Shown one piece after another: positions 50,817-58,873 of a DNA stretch of 64,000 nt. Numbering within the stretch: position 1 is the first letter of the stretch; each line of letters starts with the position of its first letter. The DNA is from Anaerococcus sp. (GTDB taxonomy: Bacteria; Bacillota; Clostridia; Tissierellales; Peptoniphilaceae): NCBI GenBank assembly GCA_030532385.1, contig JAUNLG010000001.1, positions 124,001 through 188,000 on the forward strand. The letters run 5' to 3'. The translations under genes and the position numbers were made by a program. The notes under the pieces are model-generated. The model saw only the letters and a program-made list of their open reading frames with translations. It ran no database searches and was not told the origin of the DNA.

Positions 50817-50829
50817 ATTATACTATAAT
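50817..50829 (-). promoter_or_regulatory. Palindromic operator candidate for marR-ftsH
   Basis: ATTATA-C-TATAAT is a perfect inverted repeat 18 bases before the marR start, a usual place and size for a MarR autorepressor site. A possible promoter (TTGAAA, 16 bp, TAAGAT) lies just upstream. Confidence 0.45.
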
Positions 50830-50939
50830 ACTATCTTACATATAATTTATTTTTTTTCAATGTAAACTATATATAATTTAAGTATTAGGCTATTAATCTA
50901 GCTGATTAGTATATTCTACTTTTTCTTTAAGAAAATTCA

Positions 50940-51824
50940 CTATTTTTTATCTTTTTCTTTATTTTCTCTTTGGACCTTGCTTATATACTTACTAGCTTCA
51001 AGCCCTGCTATTTGACCCTCACCTACTGCCTTCATTATCTGATATGGCTTTCCTACTATATCACCACAGGCATATAGACCCTTGATACTTGTCTGCATCA
51101 ACCTATCTACTTTTATATGGCCATCTTCTAGTTTTACAGATGGTATGAGTCTTTCAGGCTTTGATGAATCCCTTATTATAAAAAATCCATCGGCACTTAT
51201 TTCTTTTCCTGACTTAAAGACTAGACTTTCTGCCTTCTTTTCTCCCTTAAAGGCTAAGGGGATCTCTCCTTCTATAAGCTTAATATTTTCATTTAGGTCA
51301 AGGTCTTTTTTGTACATATTGACATAGGTTAAAGAACCGACTATTTCTGATGTAAAGTTTGCTTCCTCTACACTTTCTTCATTATAGCCAATTACAACGA
51401 CATCCTTTCCCCTATATAAGGCTGCATCACAGGTTGCACAATAGTTTACCCCATTGGCAAAAAACTTATCTTCACCCTTTAAGCCCTTGCCTAAATCTAT
51501 TCCACTTGCAACTATGACTGATGTCGCTTCAACCATTGACTTATCCTTAAGTTCTAGGGCAAAGTATGAGCCCATAGCATATACTGTTTGGATTCTTTCT
51601 TTGGAAAATTTGATGTCATAGGAAGTTAAAGATTCTTTAAATTTCTCGTTTAGGTCAGATCCTGACAAGTCTTTAAATCCTAGGTAGTTTTTAATTGACT
51701 TAGACTTACTTAGGGCTTTTGAATCTTCCCCAAAGATAATTACTGACTTATTTCTAATTTTTGCATTTAAAGCGGCGCTAAGTCCACCAGGACCAGCGCC
51801 GATTATTGCTAGATCATATCTCAT
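50940..51824 (-). CDS. trxB: Thioredoxin reductase-like flavoprotein lacking NADPH motifs
   Basis: The 294-residue low-molecular-weight TrxR fold has the FAD motif IIGAGPGGLSAAL at the N-terminus, the redox pair CATC (NYCATCDAALY near residue 130) and the second FAD motif YACGDIVGKPYQ near residue 254. The NADPH motif G-x-G-x-x-A is replaced by GYNEES, and the H-R-R-x-x-x-R motif is absent (NMYKKDL). This pattern is that of ferredoxin-linked flavin thioredoxin reductase (FFTR) relatives rather than NADPH-dependent TrxR. It overlaps trxA by four bases, so thioredoxin is the evident partner. Confidence 0.88.
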   Translation of the reverse strand: MRYDLAIIGAGPGGLSAALNAKIRNKSVIIFGEDSKALSKSKSIKNYLGFKDLSGSDLNEKFKESLTSYDIKFSKERIQTVYAMGSYFALELKDKSMVEATSVIVASGIDLGKGLKGEDKFFANGVNYCATCDAALYRGKDVVVIGYNEESVEEANFTSEIVGSLTYVNMYKKDLDLNENIKLIEGEIPLAFKGEKKAESLVFKSGKEISADGFFIIRDSSKPERLIPSVKLEDGHIKVDRLMQTSIKGLYACGDIVGKPYQIMKAVGEGQIAGLEASKYISKVQRENKEKDKK

Positions 51825-52129
51825 TGGAATTTTTCCACAGCCTCTAGTAAAGCTTCTTTTGAGTGAAATCCTACAAGGGTTTCTTTTAGGACTCCATCCT
51901 TAAAGATCATTAGAGATGGTACTGCATTTACATTGTATTGACCTGCAATGTCAGGTGATTGGTCAACATCTATACCAAAAATATTAAAGTCTACTTGACT
52001 AGATAATTCTTCTAAAATTGGTGCTTGCATTTGGCAAGGTCCACACCAAGTAGCTGAGAAATCTACAAGGCTTAAGCCTTCTCCGCTTTCTACTTCTTTT
52101 CTAAATTCATTTGAGTTTAATTCTTTCAT
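51821..52129 (-). CDS. trxA: Thioredoxin
   Basis: A 102-residue classical thioredoxin with active site ATWCGPCQMQAP near residue 27, the cis-Pro in VNAVPSLMIFKDG, and Gly-rich end VGFHSKEALLEAV. It reduces protein disulfides and is a candidate donor for NrdAB. Start follows taggaga. First gene of the trxA-trxB pair. Confidence 0.95.
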   Translation of the reverse strand: MKELNSNEFRKEVESGEGLSLVDFSATWCGPCQMQAPILEELSSQVDFNIFGIDVDQSPDIAGQYNVNAVPSLMIFKDGVLKETLVGFHSKEALLEAVEKFQ

Positions 52130-52237
52130 ATTCTCTCCTATTCTTTTTACAAATTTCTTTTAATACTATACCCTATTTCAAATTATTAAATCAAATCTTA
52201 AATCTTTGATTAAAATTAACTATCTTAGTTAATAAAA

Positions 52238-52292
52238 GAAGGCTCTTGCAAAGCTCTTCTAAGGATTAACCTTATTTTTTGCAATAGCCTTC
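52238..52292 (-). terminator. Intrinsic terminator of pta
   Basis: On the minus strand GAAGGCT-A-TTGCAAA pairs with TTTGCAA-G-AGCCTTC across an inner hairpin (AAGG/CCTT), followed by TTTTATT. Confidence 0.75.
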
Positions 52293-52300
52293 AATCTAAT

Positions 52301-53281
52301 TTATAGGGCTTGGGATGCTGTGATTATTGAAATCTCATAAACATCTTGAGCTGAACAACCTCTTGATAGGTCATTTACTGGAGCGTTTAATCCTTGAAGG
52401 ATTGGGCCTAATGCCTTGTATCCACCAAGTCTTTGAGCTATCTTGTAGCCTATATTTCCAGCTTGTAGGTCAGGGAAGATAAATACATTTGCCTTGCCAG
52501 CAACTTCTGAGTTTGGTGCCTTTTGTTTGGCAGTTTCTGGATCTATTGCAGCGTCAAATTGGATTTCTCCTTCAACTTTTATCTCTGGATCAAGTTCAAG
52601 GGCAATCTCTTTTGCTCTAGCTACCTTGGTTGCTAGATCATGCTTAGCTGAACCGTGGGTTGAGAATGATAGTAGGGCAACATAAGGATCCATTCCAAAT
52701 GATTTAGCAGATTTTGCAGTCTCTACAGCTACATCAGCTAGTTCATCTGATTGAAGGGTGATATTTACTGCTGTATCAGCAAATAATAATTGCTTACCTT
52801 CTGGGCTTATCATTACCATGATTCCTGATACTCTCTTAACTCCAGGTTTTGTCTTTATAATTTGTAGGGCAGGTCTGATAGTATCGCCTGTAGTATGAAC
52901 TGCACCTGATACCATTCCATCTACAAGACCTGTTTTTACAAGCATTACACCAAAGTAGTTTACATTGGTCTTAAGTAAAAATTCTGCCTCTTCCTTGCTT
53001 GTCTTACCCTTTCTAGCTTCTACAAAGTCTTCAACTAATTTGTCAAATTCTTCATAATATGCTGGATTGATAATTTTTAGGTCTCCTAGTTTTAGACCAT
53101 TTTTATCAGCTACCTTTTGGATTTCTCCTTGGTCACCTAGGACAATTGGTGTTAATAATCCTTCTTCCTTATGTCTTAGAGCAGCTTCTAAGATTCTTGG
53201 ATCATTTCCTTCTGGTAGGACAATTTTTAATCCCTTACCTGATATCGCTTCTTTTGCATTTTCTAATATACCTTGTGGCAT
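52301..53281 (-). CDS. pta: Phosphate acetyltransferase
   Basis: The 326-residue protein matches the short Gram-positive Pta, with KIVLPEGNDPRILEAA near residue 16 and MVSGAVHTTGDTIRPALQIIKT near residue 130. The C-terminal half carries NVFIFPDLQAGNIGYKIAQRL and GPILQGLNAPVNDLSRGCS. It converts acetyl-CoA to acetyl phosphate for ATP formation with AckA, which is not in the window. I start at ATG 53281 (aaggagg five bases upstream); a longer frame upstream has no ribosome site. Single gene. Confidence 0.94.
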   Translation of the reverse strand: MPQGILENAKEAISGKGLKIVLPEGNDPRILEAALRHKEEGLLTPIVLGDQGEIQKVADKNGLKLGDLKIINPAYYEEFDKLVEDFVEARKGKTSKEEAEFLLKTNVNYFGVMLVKTGLVDGMVSGAVHTTGDTIRPALQIIKTKPGVKRVSGIMVMISPEGKQLLFADTAVNITLQSDELADVAVETAKSAKSFGMDPYVALLSFSTHGSAKHDLATKVARAKEIALELDPEIKVEGEIQFDAAIDPETAKQKAPNSEVAGKANVFIFPDLQAGNIGYKIAQRLGGYKALGPILQGLNAPVNDLSRGCSAQDVYEISIITASQAL

Positions 53282-53366
53282 TTTATCCTCCTTGTTGACT
53301 TTACTTCTTTTGTATGTCATCTTTACTATACCCAATTAAGATAAAAGGTTAACTTTTGATATTTTT

Positions 53367-53840
53367 TTAACTCTTTGCTTTATTTAAGACTTCTACTTCA
53401 CTTGCTGATAGGTCTTTGTCGCTTGATCCATTTATAATCTCTTTTACATAGACGCTTGACCCATCATTGGTAAAAAGACTAGTTAAAATAATTCCATTAT
53501 GGAAATTATCTAATAGGCAAAGGGAGAAAGATAGGCCTGAAGTTTGTCCTTCAAAGGCATCAAAGTGGACTATAGCCATATGACTTACTGCTCCCATAGT
53601 TGTATCTTTTGCATCCAAGGACCTTTGGTCAACTAACCTAAGGTCCCTATTAGATTGCTCTATCTGATCATTCAGACTTAGCAAAAGCTCTTCTAGGTTC
53701 AAATCGGGGCTGTTACCCCTTAAGAGATGGTCATACCTTTGTTTTTGCCTTCTAATCCTATCATTCATTGACTTTATCAATCCCAACTCTACTATTACAA
53801 GTACAGCAAGGATTACTAAAATTATATATACTCCAACCAT
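53367..53840 (-). CDS. DUF4446 family membrane protein
   Basis: A 157-residue protein with an N-terminal helix (about 4-24), a coiled segment (about 25-70) and the DUF4446 domain (SHMAIVHFDAFEGQTSGLSFSLCLLDNFHNGIILTS, in parts, near residue 86). Found next to parA/parB in many clostridia; function unknown. Start overlaps the cyclodeaminase stop by one base, placing it in the parAB operon. Confidence 0.85.
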   Translation of the reverse strand: MVGVYIILVILAVLVIVELGLIKSMNDRIRRQKQRYDHLLRGNSPDLNLEELLLSLNDQIEQSNRDLRLVDQRSLDAKDTTMGAVSHMAIVHFDAFEGQTSGLSFSLCLLDNFHNGIILTSLFTNDGSSVYVKEIINGSSDKDLSASEVEVLNKAKS

Positions 53841-54400
53841 TATTTCCTTCCTTCTATTATCTTTTCATTCTCTTCGCCTAAGGTTTTTGCCAAGGCCAAA
53901 ACACCCTTATAATCATAAGACCTTTGGGTATTTTTTAAATTTATTTCAATGGTAGGAAGAGCTGACCTAACTGCCTCCACCATCAAATTATTGGCAATTA
54001 TCCCATCTGATAGGGTTGTTTTTTTGCCATATTTAAGGATAAATTGGCTAGCCTTTAGGGCATGGGTTAGGATATCTACTGCCTTTATTTGGGGACTAGC
54101 TGCTTTTATATACAGGTCCTCTTCTATTTTTGCCCCACTTTTATAGGCCACTATTAGGTCCTTAGTCCTTGCTATATCTTCTTCTACTAATAGAGCAAGT
54201 TCCTCTTCATACCCATCTAATGTTTCACGTGAAACAACAGCCTGATCTTCTAAGGCCTCATAATTTTTCTTATCCATCATCCTCAATAGCTTAAGTCCCA
54301 TAAGACCTACAAGGATGACTAGGGACCCACCACCAGGATTGGCTGTTGGCTTTTTGATCTGGTCAAGTAGGTAGGAGGTTTTCATATCAAGAATTTTCAT
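53840..54400 (-). CDS. Cyclodeaminase/cyclohydrolase (FTCD_C) family protein
   Basis: A 186-residue all-helical protein of the formiminotetrahydrofolate cyclodeaminase/FchA family; KPTANPGGGSLVILVGLMGLKLLRM near residue 17 is the family mark (P-x-P-G-G-G-S). Characterised members act on tetrahydrofolate derivatives. In ori-proximal loci its role is unclear, and it could be a structural relic of the fold. It contains a perfect parS site in its coding sequence. Overlaps parB by 14 bases. Confidence 0.8.
   Translation of the reverse strand: MKILDMKTSYLLDQIKKPTANPGGGSLVILVGLMGLKLLRMMDKKNYEALEDQAVVSRETLDGYEEELALLVEEDIARTKDLIVAYKSGAKIEEDLYIKAASPQIKAVDILTHALKASQFILKYGKKTTLSDGIIANNLMVEAVRSALPTIEINLKNTQRSYDYKGVLALAKTLGEENEKIIEGRK
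54221..54236. other. parS site 2 (perfect)
   Basis: TGTTTCACGTGAAACA, the exact consensus ParB/Spo0J binding palindrome, lies inside the cyclodeaminase-like gene next to parB. Confidence 0.92.
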
Positions 54401-55271
54401 CTTTTAACCTCCAATAGATATTTTCTATATCCTCTACGGTAAAGCAATCTATAATAAGCTTATAGGTCTTATCTTCCTTGTCTATAGTAACCTTTGACCC
54501 TAACTTTTCCATAAACTTCTCCTCATAATCTTCTAGGAGAATTTTATCTATATCTGACAGGCCAGTTTTCTTGGTTTTAGGGGATGGTGACTTTTTAGAT
54601 CCTGATCTTTTTAATTTTTCAGCATCCCTTATGTTCATTTCCTTATTTATAAAACCATCTAGACTTTGGGCTCTTTTTTCTTCATCCTTTATAGAAAGAA
54701 GGGTCCTGGCTTGGGAGGGTGAAATTAGCTTTTCATTAAGGGCCTTTTTTTCCCTATCATTAAGACCCAAAAGCCTTAGAGTATTTCCTATATATGACCT
54801 TGATTTTCCCATGGACTTTGCAATTTCTTCTTGGGTCATAGCAAATTCATCTACTAATTTTTTATAGGCCCTTGCCTCTTCTAAGGCAGATAGGTCCTCT
54901 CTTTGAATATTTTCCATCAAGGATAAGATATCAACATCCTTTTTACTGTAGTCCCTTATTATTGCATCTATTTCTTTAAGACCCAAAAGCTTGCTTGCCC
55001 TAAATCTTCTTTCACCTGCAAGGATTTCGTATGAGTCACTCCCAGGTTTTTTTGTTAAAACAATAGGATTTAATAAGCCATATTCCTTTATTGATTGGGC
55101 TAAGCCTTCTATAGCATTTTTATCGAAGTTTTTCCTAGGTTGGTCATCTCTAGCCTTAATTTTATCAATTTCAATAGCTTTAACAGTCTCTTTTACCAAA
55201 TCTTTTTGTCCATTCTTATTTTCAGGTATGAGGGCTTGAAGTCCTCTCCCTAGACTCTTCCTATTTGCCAT
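54387..55271 (-). CDS. parB: Chromosome partitioning protein ParB (Spo0J)
   Basis: The protein of about 294 residues starts RKSLGRGLQALIPEN. The N-terminal CTPase/arginine-patch box is EILAGERRFRASKLLGL near residue 88, and the HTH is MTQEEIAKSMGKSRSYIGNTLRLLGL near residue 142. A C-terminal dimer domain ends it. It loads at parS and slides as a CTP-gated clamp. I start at ATG 55271, preceded by ggagg inside the end of parA; longer frames upstream are parA overlap. Five parS-like sites occur in the window. Confidence 0.95.
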   Translation of the reverse strand: MANRKSLGRGLQALIPENKNGQKDLVKETVKAIEIDKIKARDDQPRKNFDKNAIEGLAQSIKEYGLLNPIVLTKKPGSDSYEILAGERRFRASKLLGLKEIDAIIRDYSKKDVDILSLMENIQREDLSALEEARAYKKLVDEFAMTQEEIAKSMGKSRSYIGNTLRLLGLNDREKKALNEKLISPSQARTLLSIKDEEKRAQSLDGFINKEMNIRDAEKLKRSGSKKSPSPKTKKTGLSDIDKILLEDYEEKFMEKLGSKVTIDKEDKTYKLIIDCFTVEDIENIYWRLKDENS

Positions 55272-56151
55272 CTGTCTTTGCCTCCATAAGTTCACTAGCC
55301 AGGATCCTATAGGCCCTTGCCCCCTTAGATTTTGCCTCATATTCCAAAATAGACTTGCCATAAGATGGAGCTTCTGCTAGCTTTACATTCCTTGGTATCA
55401 TTACCTTGAACACTTTTTCCTTAAAATAAGCCTTGACCTCTTCTACAACCTCATAAGATAGTTTATTTTTCTTATCAAACATGGTCAATAAGACTCCTTC
55501 AATTTCAAGGTCTTTATTAAGCGATTCTTTGACTAAAGAATATGTATTCATTAGCTCACTTACTCCCTCTAAGGCGTAGTATTCTGTTTGTATAGGGATA
55601 ATTATAGAATCAGAAGCCACTAGGGCATTAACTGATAATAAGCCCAAGGAAGGTGGACAGTCAATCAGGAGATAATCATAGTCCATCTGATCTTTCAATC
55701 CCTCCACAATTTTCTTTAAGAGCCTAACCCTGTCCAAGGGATCTAGGCTAACAAGCTCAACTTCAAGCCCTGATAAGGAACTTTCAGATGGAATTAGGCC
55801 AACCCCTGACTTTCCTTCTTTTATATACTTAGAAAAATCTATACTCTTTTCTTCTATTTTTCTTTCTTGACCTTCTTTAGTTAGTAATTCTTGGTCCTTA
55901 TCATCTTTTTCTAACGATTCTTCTTTCTTATCTACCAGGTCTCCTACCATACCTTTTTCATAAAAAAGATCATAGATAGAAGCACCTACATTATACTTAT
56001 CAAAGCCAAGACCTGTTGTTGTATTAGATTGAGGATCCATATCAAGGACCAAGACTTTAGATCCTTGACTCTTAAGGCCAACTGCAAGATTGACAACCGT
56101 TGTAGTCTTGCCTACTCCTCCTTTTTGATTAAAAATCGATATTGCTCTCAT
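55261..56151 (-). CDS. parA: Chromosome partitioning ATPase ParA (Soj)
   Basis: This 296-residue deviant Walker ATPase has FNQKGGVGKTTTVVNLA at the N-terminus, DMDPQSNTTTGLG near residue 39, Walker B YLLIDCPPSLGLLSVNAL and IPRNVKLAEAPSYGK. It is about 43 residues longer than B. subtilis Soj because of a Lys/Glu-rich insertion (about residues 75-115). Overlaps cinA by 23 bases and parB by 11. Works with ParB in origin segregation and initiation control. Confidence 0.95.
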   Translation of the reverse strand: MRAISIFNQKGGVGKTTTVVNLAVGLKSQGSKVLVLDMDPQSNTTTGLGFDKYNVGASIYDLFYEKGMVGDLVDKKEESLEKDDKDQELLTKEGQERKIEEKSIDFSKYIKEGKSGVGLIPSESSLSGLEVELVSLDPLDRVRLLKKIVEGLKDQMDYDYLLIDCPPSLGLLSVNALVASDSIIIPIQTEYYALEGVSELMNTYSLVKESLNKDLEIEGVLLTMFDKKNKLSYEVVEEVKAYFKEKVFKVMIPRNVKLAEAPSYGKSILEYEAKSKGARAYRILASELMEAKTDGK

Positions 56152-57346
56152 AATCTCCCCTCATTAGTAAAATCGCTAGGTCTAGGATGTGGTTTTTGCT
56201 AATCCTTCTTACCCTATTCCTATCTCCCTTAATATTTAACTCTTTTATCAAATACTTATCCTTATATAAAACTGCCAAGAAAACTCTTCCTTGGTGGGCA
56301 TAGCCTGTAGTAGCTAGGCAAAGATCAGCCCCTGTCAGGTTTCTTAGCCCATCTAGCATTTCCTTGCCAACCTCTTTGCTTACTACTCCAAAGTTTCGTA
56401 TTGTTTCATGTGAAACATTTAAATATTTTTCCTTGGCCTCATTAGAATAGGTAACCAAAGATTCTTTTAAAACATCACTTGCCCCACTTATATCTATTAA
56501 AGATGAAGCTATTAACCCACCGGTAATGGATTCACCGCAGGCAACATATTCTCCTCTTTGTCTTAACATATCAATTATAAGTTCATACCTTGACCTGCCG
56601 TCAGAAGAAATTATATATTTTCCCAAACTTGATTTAACCTTAACTAAGGCTTGGTTGATTAAGTCATCAGCTTTTTTTTCATCAGCTGCTTTAGCGCTTA
56701 TCCTAAGAATTGGTCCATGGTCTGTGACATAAGGACTTATGGTAGGATTAGATGAAGATAAATCAACTCTTTCTGCCATGTCCCACTCAGCTAAAAGTGC
56801 GGTCCTAACAATTAGGTTCTTAATCACAGCCTTTTTGGGAAGATAGGTTAATACTTTTTTCTCAAACATAGGTATCATTTCACTAGGAGGGCCTGGCATA
56901 AGAACAAAACTTGTATTCTTTAAGGATCTCATTATAGCCCCAGGCGCAGTTCCTTTTTCATTTTGTAAAACTATAGCAGATTTGGGAAAAACAGCCTGGC
57001 CCTTATTGATTTCAAGGGCTCTTTTATCATTCTTAAAATAAGTTTTTAGATTATCATAGGCATCTTTATCCAATATAAGGTCTTTCTCTCCTATTAGGTC
57101 CATCAAAACTTCTTTGCTAATATCATCTTCTGTAGGTCCAAGACCTCCTGTCATAAAGACATAATCATAGACTCCATCAGCTTCTTTAAGGACTGTCGAA
57201 AGCCTTGGTAGATTATCTCCTACGCTGATGATTTTATAAAGGTCAATTCCTAGGTCTTTAAGCCTTGTAGCCAGGTACTTTGAGTTAGTATCTAGGATAT
57301 TTCCCAAAAGAATTTCAGTTCCTACTGTTATTATTAAAGCTTGCAT
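56129..57346 (-). CDS. cinA: CinA, competence/damage-inducible protein with NMN deamidase domain
   Basis: The 405-residue protein has an N-terminal molybdopterin-binding-like domain (ITVGTEILLGNILDTNSKYLATRL, FMTGGLGPTEDDI). Its C-terminal CinA domain (about 245-400) has ACGESITGGLIASSLIDISGASDVL and LCLATTGYAHQGRVFLAVL. CinA proteins cleave ADP-ribose pyrophosphates and deamidate NMN to recycle pyridine nucleotides. Heads the parAB cluster; parS sites lie inside it and just upstream. Confidence 0.92.
   Translation of the reverse strand: MQALIITVGTEILLGNILDTNSKYLATRLKDLGIDLYKIISVGDNLPRLSTVLKEADGVYDYVFMTGGLGPTEDDISKEVLMDLIGEKDLILDKDAYDNLKTYFKNDKRALEINKGQAVFPKSAIVLQNEKGTAPGAIMRSLKNTSFVLMPGPPSEMIPMFEKKVLTYLPKKAVIKNLIVRTALLAEWDMAERVDLSSSNPTISPYVTDHGPILRISAKAADEKKADDLINQALVKVKSSLGKYIISSDGRSRYELIIDMLRQRGEYVACGESITGGLIASSLIDISGASDVLKESLVTYSNEAKEKYLNVSHETIRNFGVVSKEVGKEMLDGLRNLTGADLCLATTGYAHQGRVFLAVLYKDKYLIKELNIKGDRNRVRRISKNHILDLAILLMRGDYESNIDF
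56402..56417. other. parS-like site 3
   Basis: TGTTTCATGTGAAACA, one mismatch from consensus, inside cinA. Confidence 0.85.
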
Positions 57347-57358
57347 TTAAACTCCTCT

Positions 57359-57374
57359 TGTTTCACGTGAAACA
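57359..57374. other. parS site 4 (perfect)
   Basis: TGTTTCACGTGAAACA, exact consensus, 13 bp upstream of the cinA start codon, so ParB binding could influence cinA-parA-parB expression. Confidence 0.92.
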
Positions 57375-57441
57375 CAACTTAGTCTTATATAGTATACTAG
57401 TATTTTATGATTTATGGAAGTTTTATAAGGATCTATATATT

Positions 57442-57472
57442 AAAAAAAGACCCCCTAGTAAGTAAGGGGATC
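57442..57472 (-). terminator. Intrinsic terminator overlapping the end of the CPBP gene
   Basis: On the minus strand GATCCCCT and AGGGGGTC (one U-G) enclose 8 nt and are followed by T7. The stem begins within the last codons of the gene. Confidence 0.7.
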
Positions 57473-58225
57473 TCTTCTCATTGCTATAAGATACTTTATT
57501 GCCAGAACCATTGATATAAAACTTATTATAAGGATAAAAGTTCCTATAAAATTTCCTAAATCTCCTGAGAAAGCTACCAGGTTATTGGCTATATGGACTA
57601 GGATTGCTTCCTTGATACTCCTCCTATAATAATATACATAGGCAAGGCCTAGGCCTAAAAAGAAAGCGTTGATACCTTGCACAAGGTTAAGATGAATAAG
57701 TGCAAAGGTAAAGGCAGTTAGAAAAATACTTGCTCTTATAGATAAGTATCTTTTAACCTCTCCAAAATATATACCTCTCAGGGTAAATTCCTCTATAATC
57801 GGGCCTACCAATACTGCCGCTATAAATAAAAAGATTTGATCTAAAAAACCATTGCTGGCAAAGACCCCTTCTATAAACTCTATAGAGTCAGTAACCAAGG
57901 AACTTTGTCCAAATAAGCTTAAGATTAGATTTATTAAAATTACTCCAAAGCCTGCAAAACCTAAACCTATTATAAAGGCTTTATAGGAATTTTGATCTAG
58001 GGGCCTATTATAAATATAAGCTTTTTCGTGGACTTCTTTATAGGTCTTGGTTCTTTTTTGAATAATTAGGTATAAGATTAACGCCTGTAGGGCATACTGG
58101 CCTAAAAGTATTAGCCCTATGGACCTAGTTACAAACCTAGTTAGGACTCCTGCTACTAGGAGTTGAAAGAGGCTTAGGGCTAATATGAATCCTAGGGTAA
58201 AAGCTAGTGATTTTATATATTTCAT
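57455..58225 (-). CDS. CPBP-family intramembrane protease
   Basis: A 256-residue membrane protein with about seven helices and the CPBP motifs EEFTLRGIYFGEV near residue 147, ALIHLNLVQGINAF near residue 180 and VHIANNLVAF near residue 218. Role unknown. It lies between rsmG and cinA, 9 bp after rsmG, as last gene of the mnmE operon. It differs clearly from the other CPBP protein at 7254-8144. Confidence 0.87.
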   Translation of the reverse strand: MKYIKSLAFTLGFILALSLFQLLVAGVLTRFVTRSIGLILLGQYALQALILYLIIQKRTKTYKEVHEKAYIYNRPLDQNSYKAFIIGLGFAGFGVILINLILSLFGQSSLVTDSIEFIEGVFASNGFLDQIFLFIAAVLVGPIIEEFTLRGIYFGEVKRYLSIRASIFLTAFTFALIHLNLVQGINAFFLGLGLAYVYYYRRSIKEAILVHIANNLVAFSGDLGNFIGTFILIISFISMVLAIKYLIAMRRDPLTY

Positions 58226-58234
58226 GGCTTGCTC

Positions 58235-58873
58235 CTAAAGGGGACTTTTCTTGGGAAGATTTTTACCCCTAGGATAAATCTTCTTGTTTTTTCTTACCTT
58301 TTTTATTACTACATTCACTCTTTTATTGCCATCTAGGTCAAATTCATCAAGTTTTATAAGTTCACCGCCAAGAATCTTTAGGGCATTTTGAGCCTCTTTT
58401 AGTTCCTCTCTTGCCCTAGGCCCCTTAAGGGCTATAAAAACACCCCCAATTTTAAGAAAAGGCAAGGCATATTCAGCTAGGGTAGCCATATTAGCTACAG
58501 CTCTTGAAACTACAAGATCAAAGGCCTCCCTATTATCTTTGGCAAAATCTTCTGCCCTAGTATGGATGGCCCTAGTGGTCTCTAAGCCAAGCATCTCTAT
58601 AAGCTCATTCATAAACTTAACTTTTTTATTGACAGAATCAATCAAAGTTAGGTCAAAGTTCTTCTCTATCCTTAAAGGAAGGCCAGGAAAACCAGGACCT
58701 GCCCCTATATCTAGGACCCTATCATTAGGGTTTATATAATCTAGGACACTTAGAGAATCCTCAAAGTGTTTTGTCTTAATTTCCTCAATATCTGTAATAG
58801 CAGTTAGGTTAGTATGGGAATTTACTTCTAGTAAATAATCCATATATATTTTGTACATGTCTTTTTTATCCAT
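58235..58873 (-). CDS. rsmG: 16S rRNA (guanine527-N7)-methyltransferase RsmG
   Basis: A protein of about 212 residues with the RsmG start ([29 protein letters not shown]), SAM motif [17 protein letters not shown] near residue 69 and [23 protein letters not shown] near residue 132. It methylates G527 of 16S rRNA. Start at ATG 58873 with ggag six bases upstream, overlapping the mnmG stop. Standard ori-proximal partner of mnmG. Confidence 0.94.
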   Translation of the reverse strand: MDKKDMYKIYMDYLLEVNSHTNLTAITDIEEIKTKHFEDSLSVLDYINPNDRVLDIGAGPGFPGLPLRIEKNFDLTLIDSVNKKVKFMNELIEMLGLETTRAIHTRAEDFAKDNREAFDLVVSRAVANMATLAEYALPFLKIGGVFIALKGPRAREELKEAQNALKILGGELIKLDEFDLDGNKRVNVVIKKVRKNKKIYPRGKNLPKKSPL

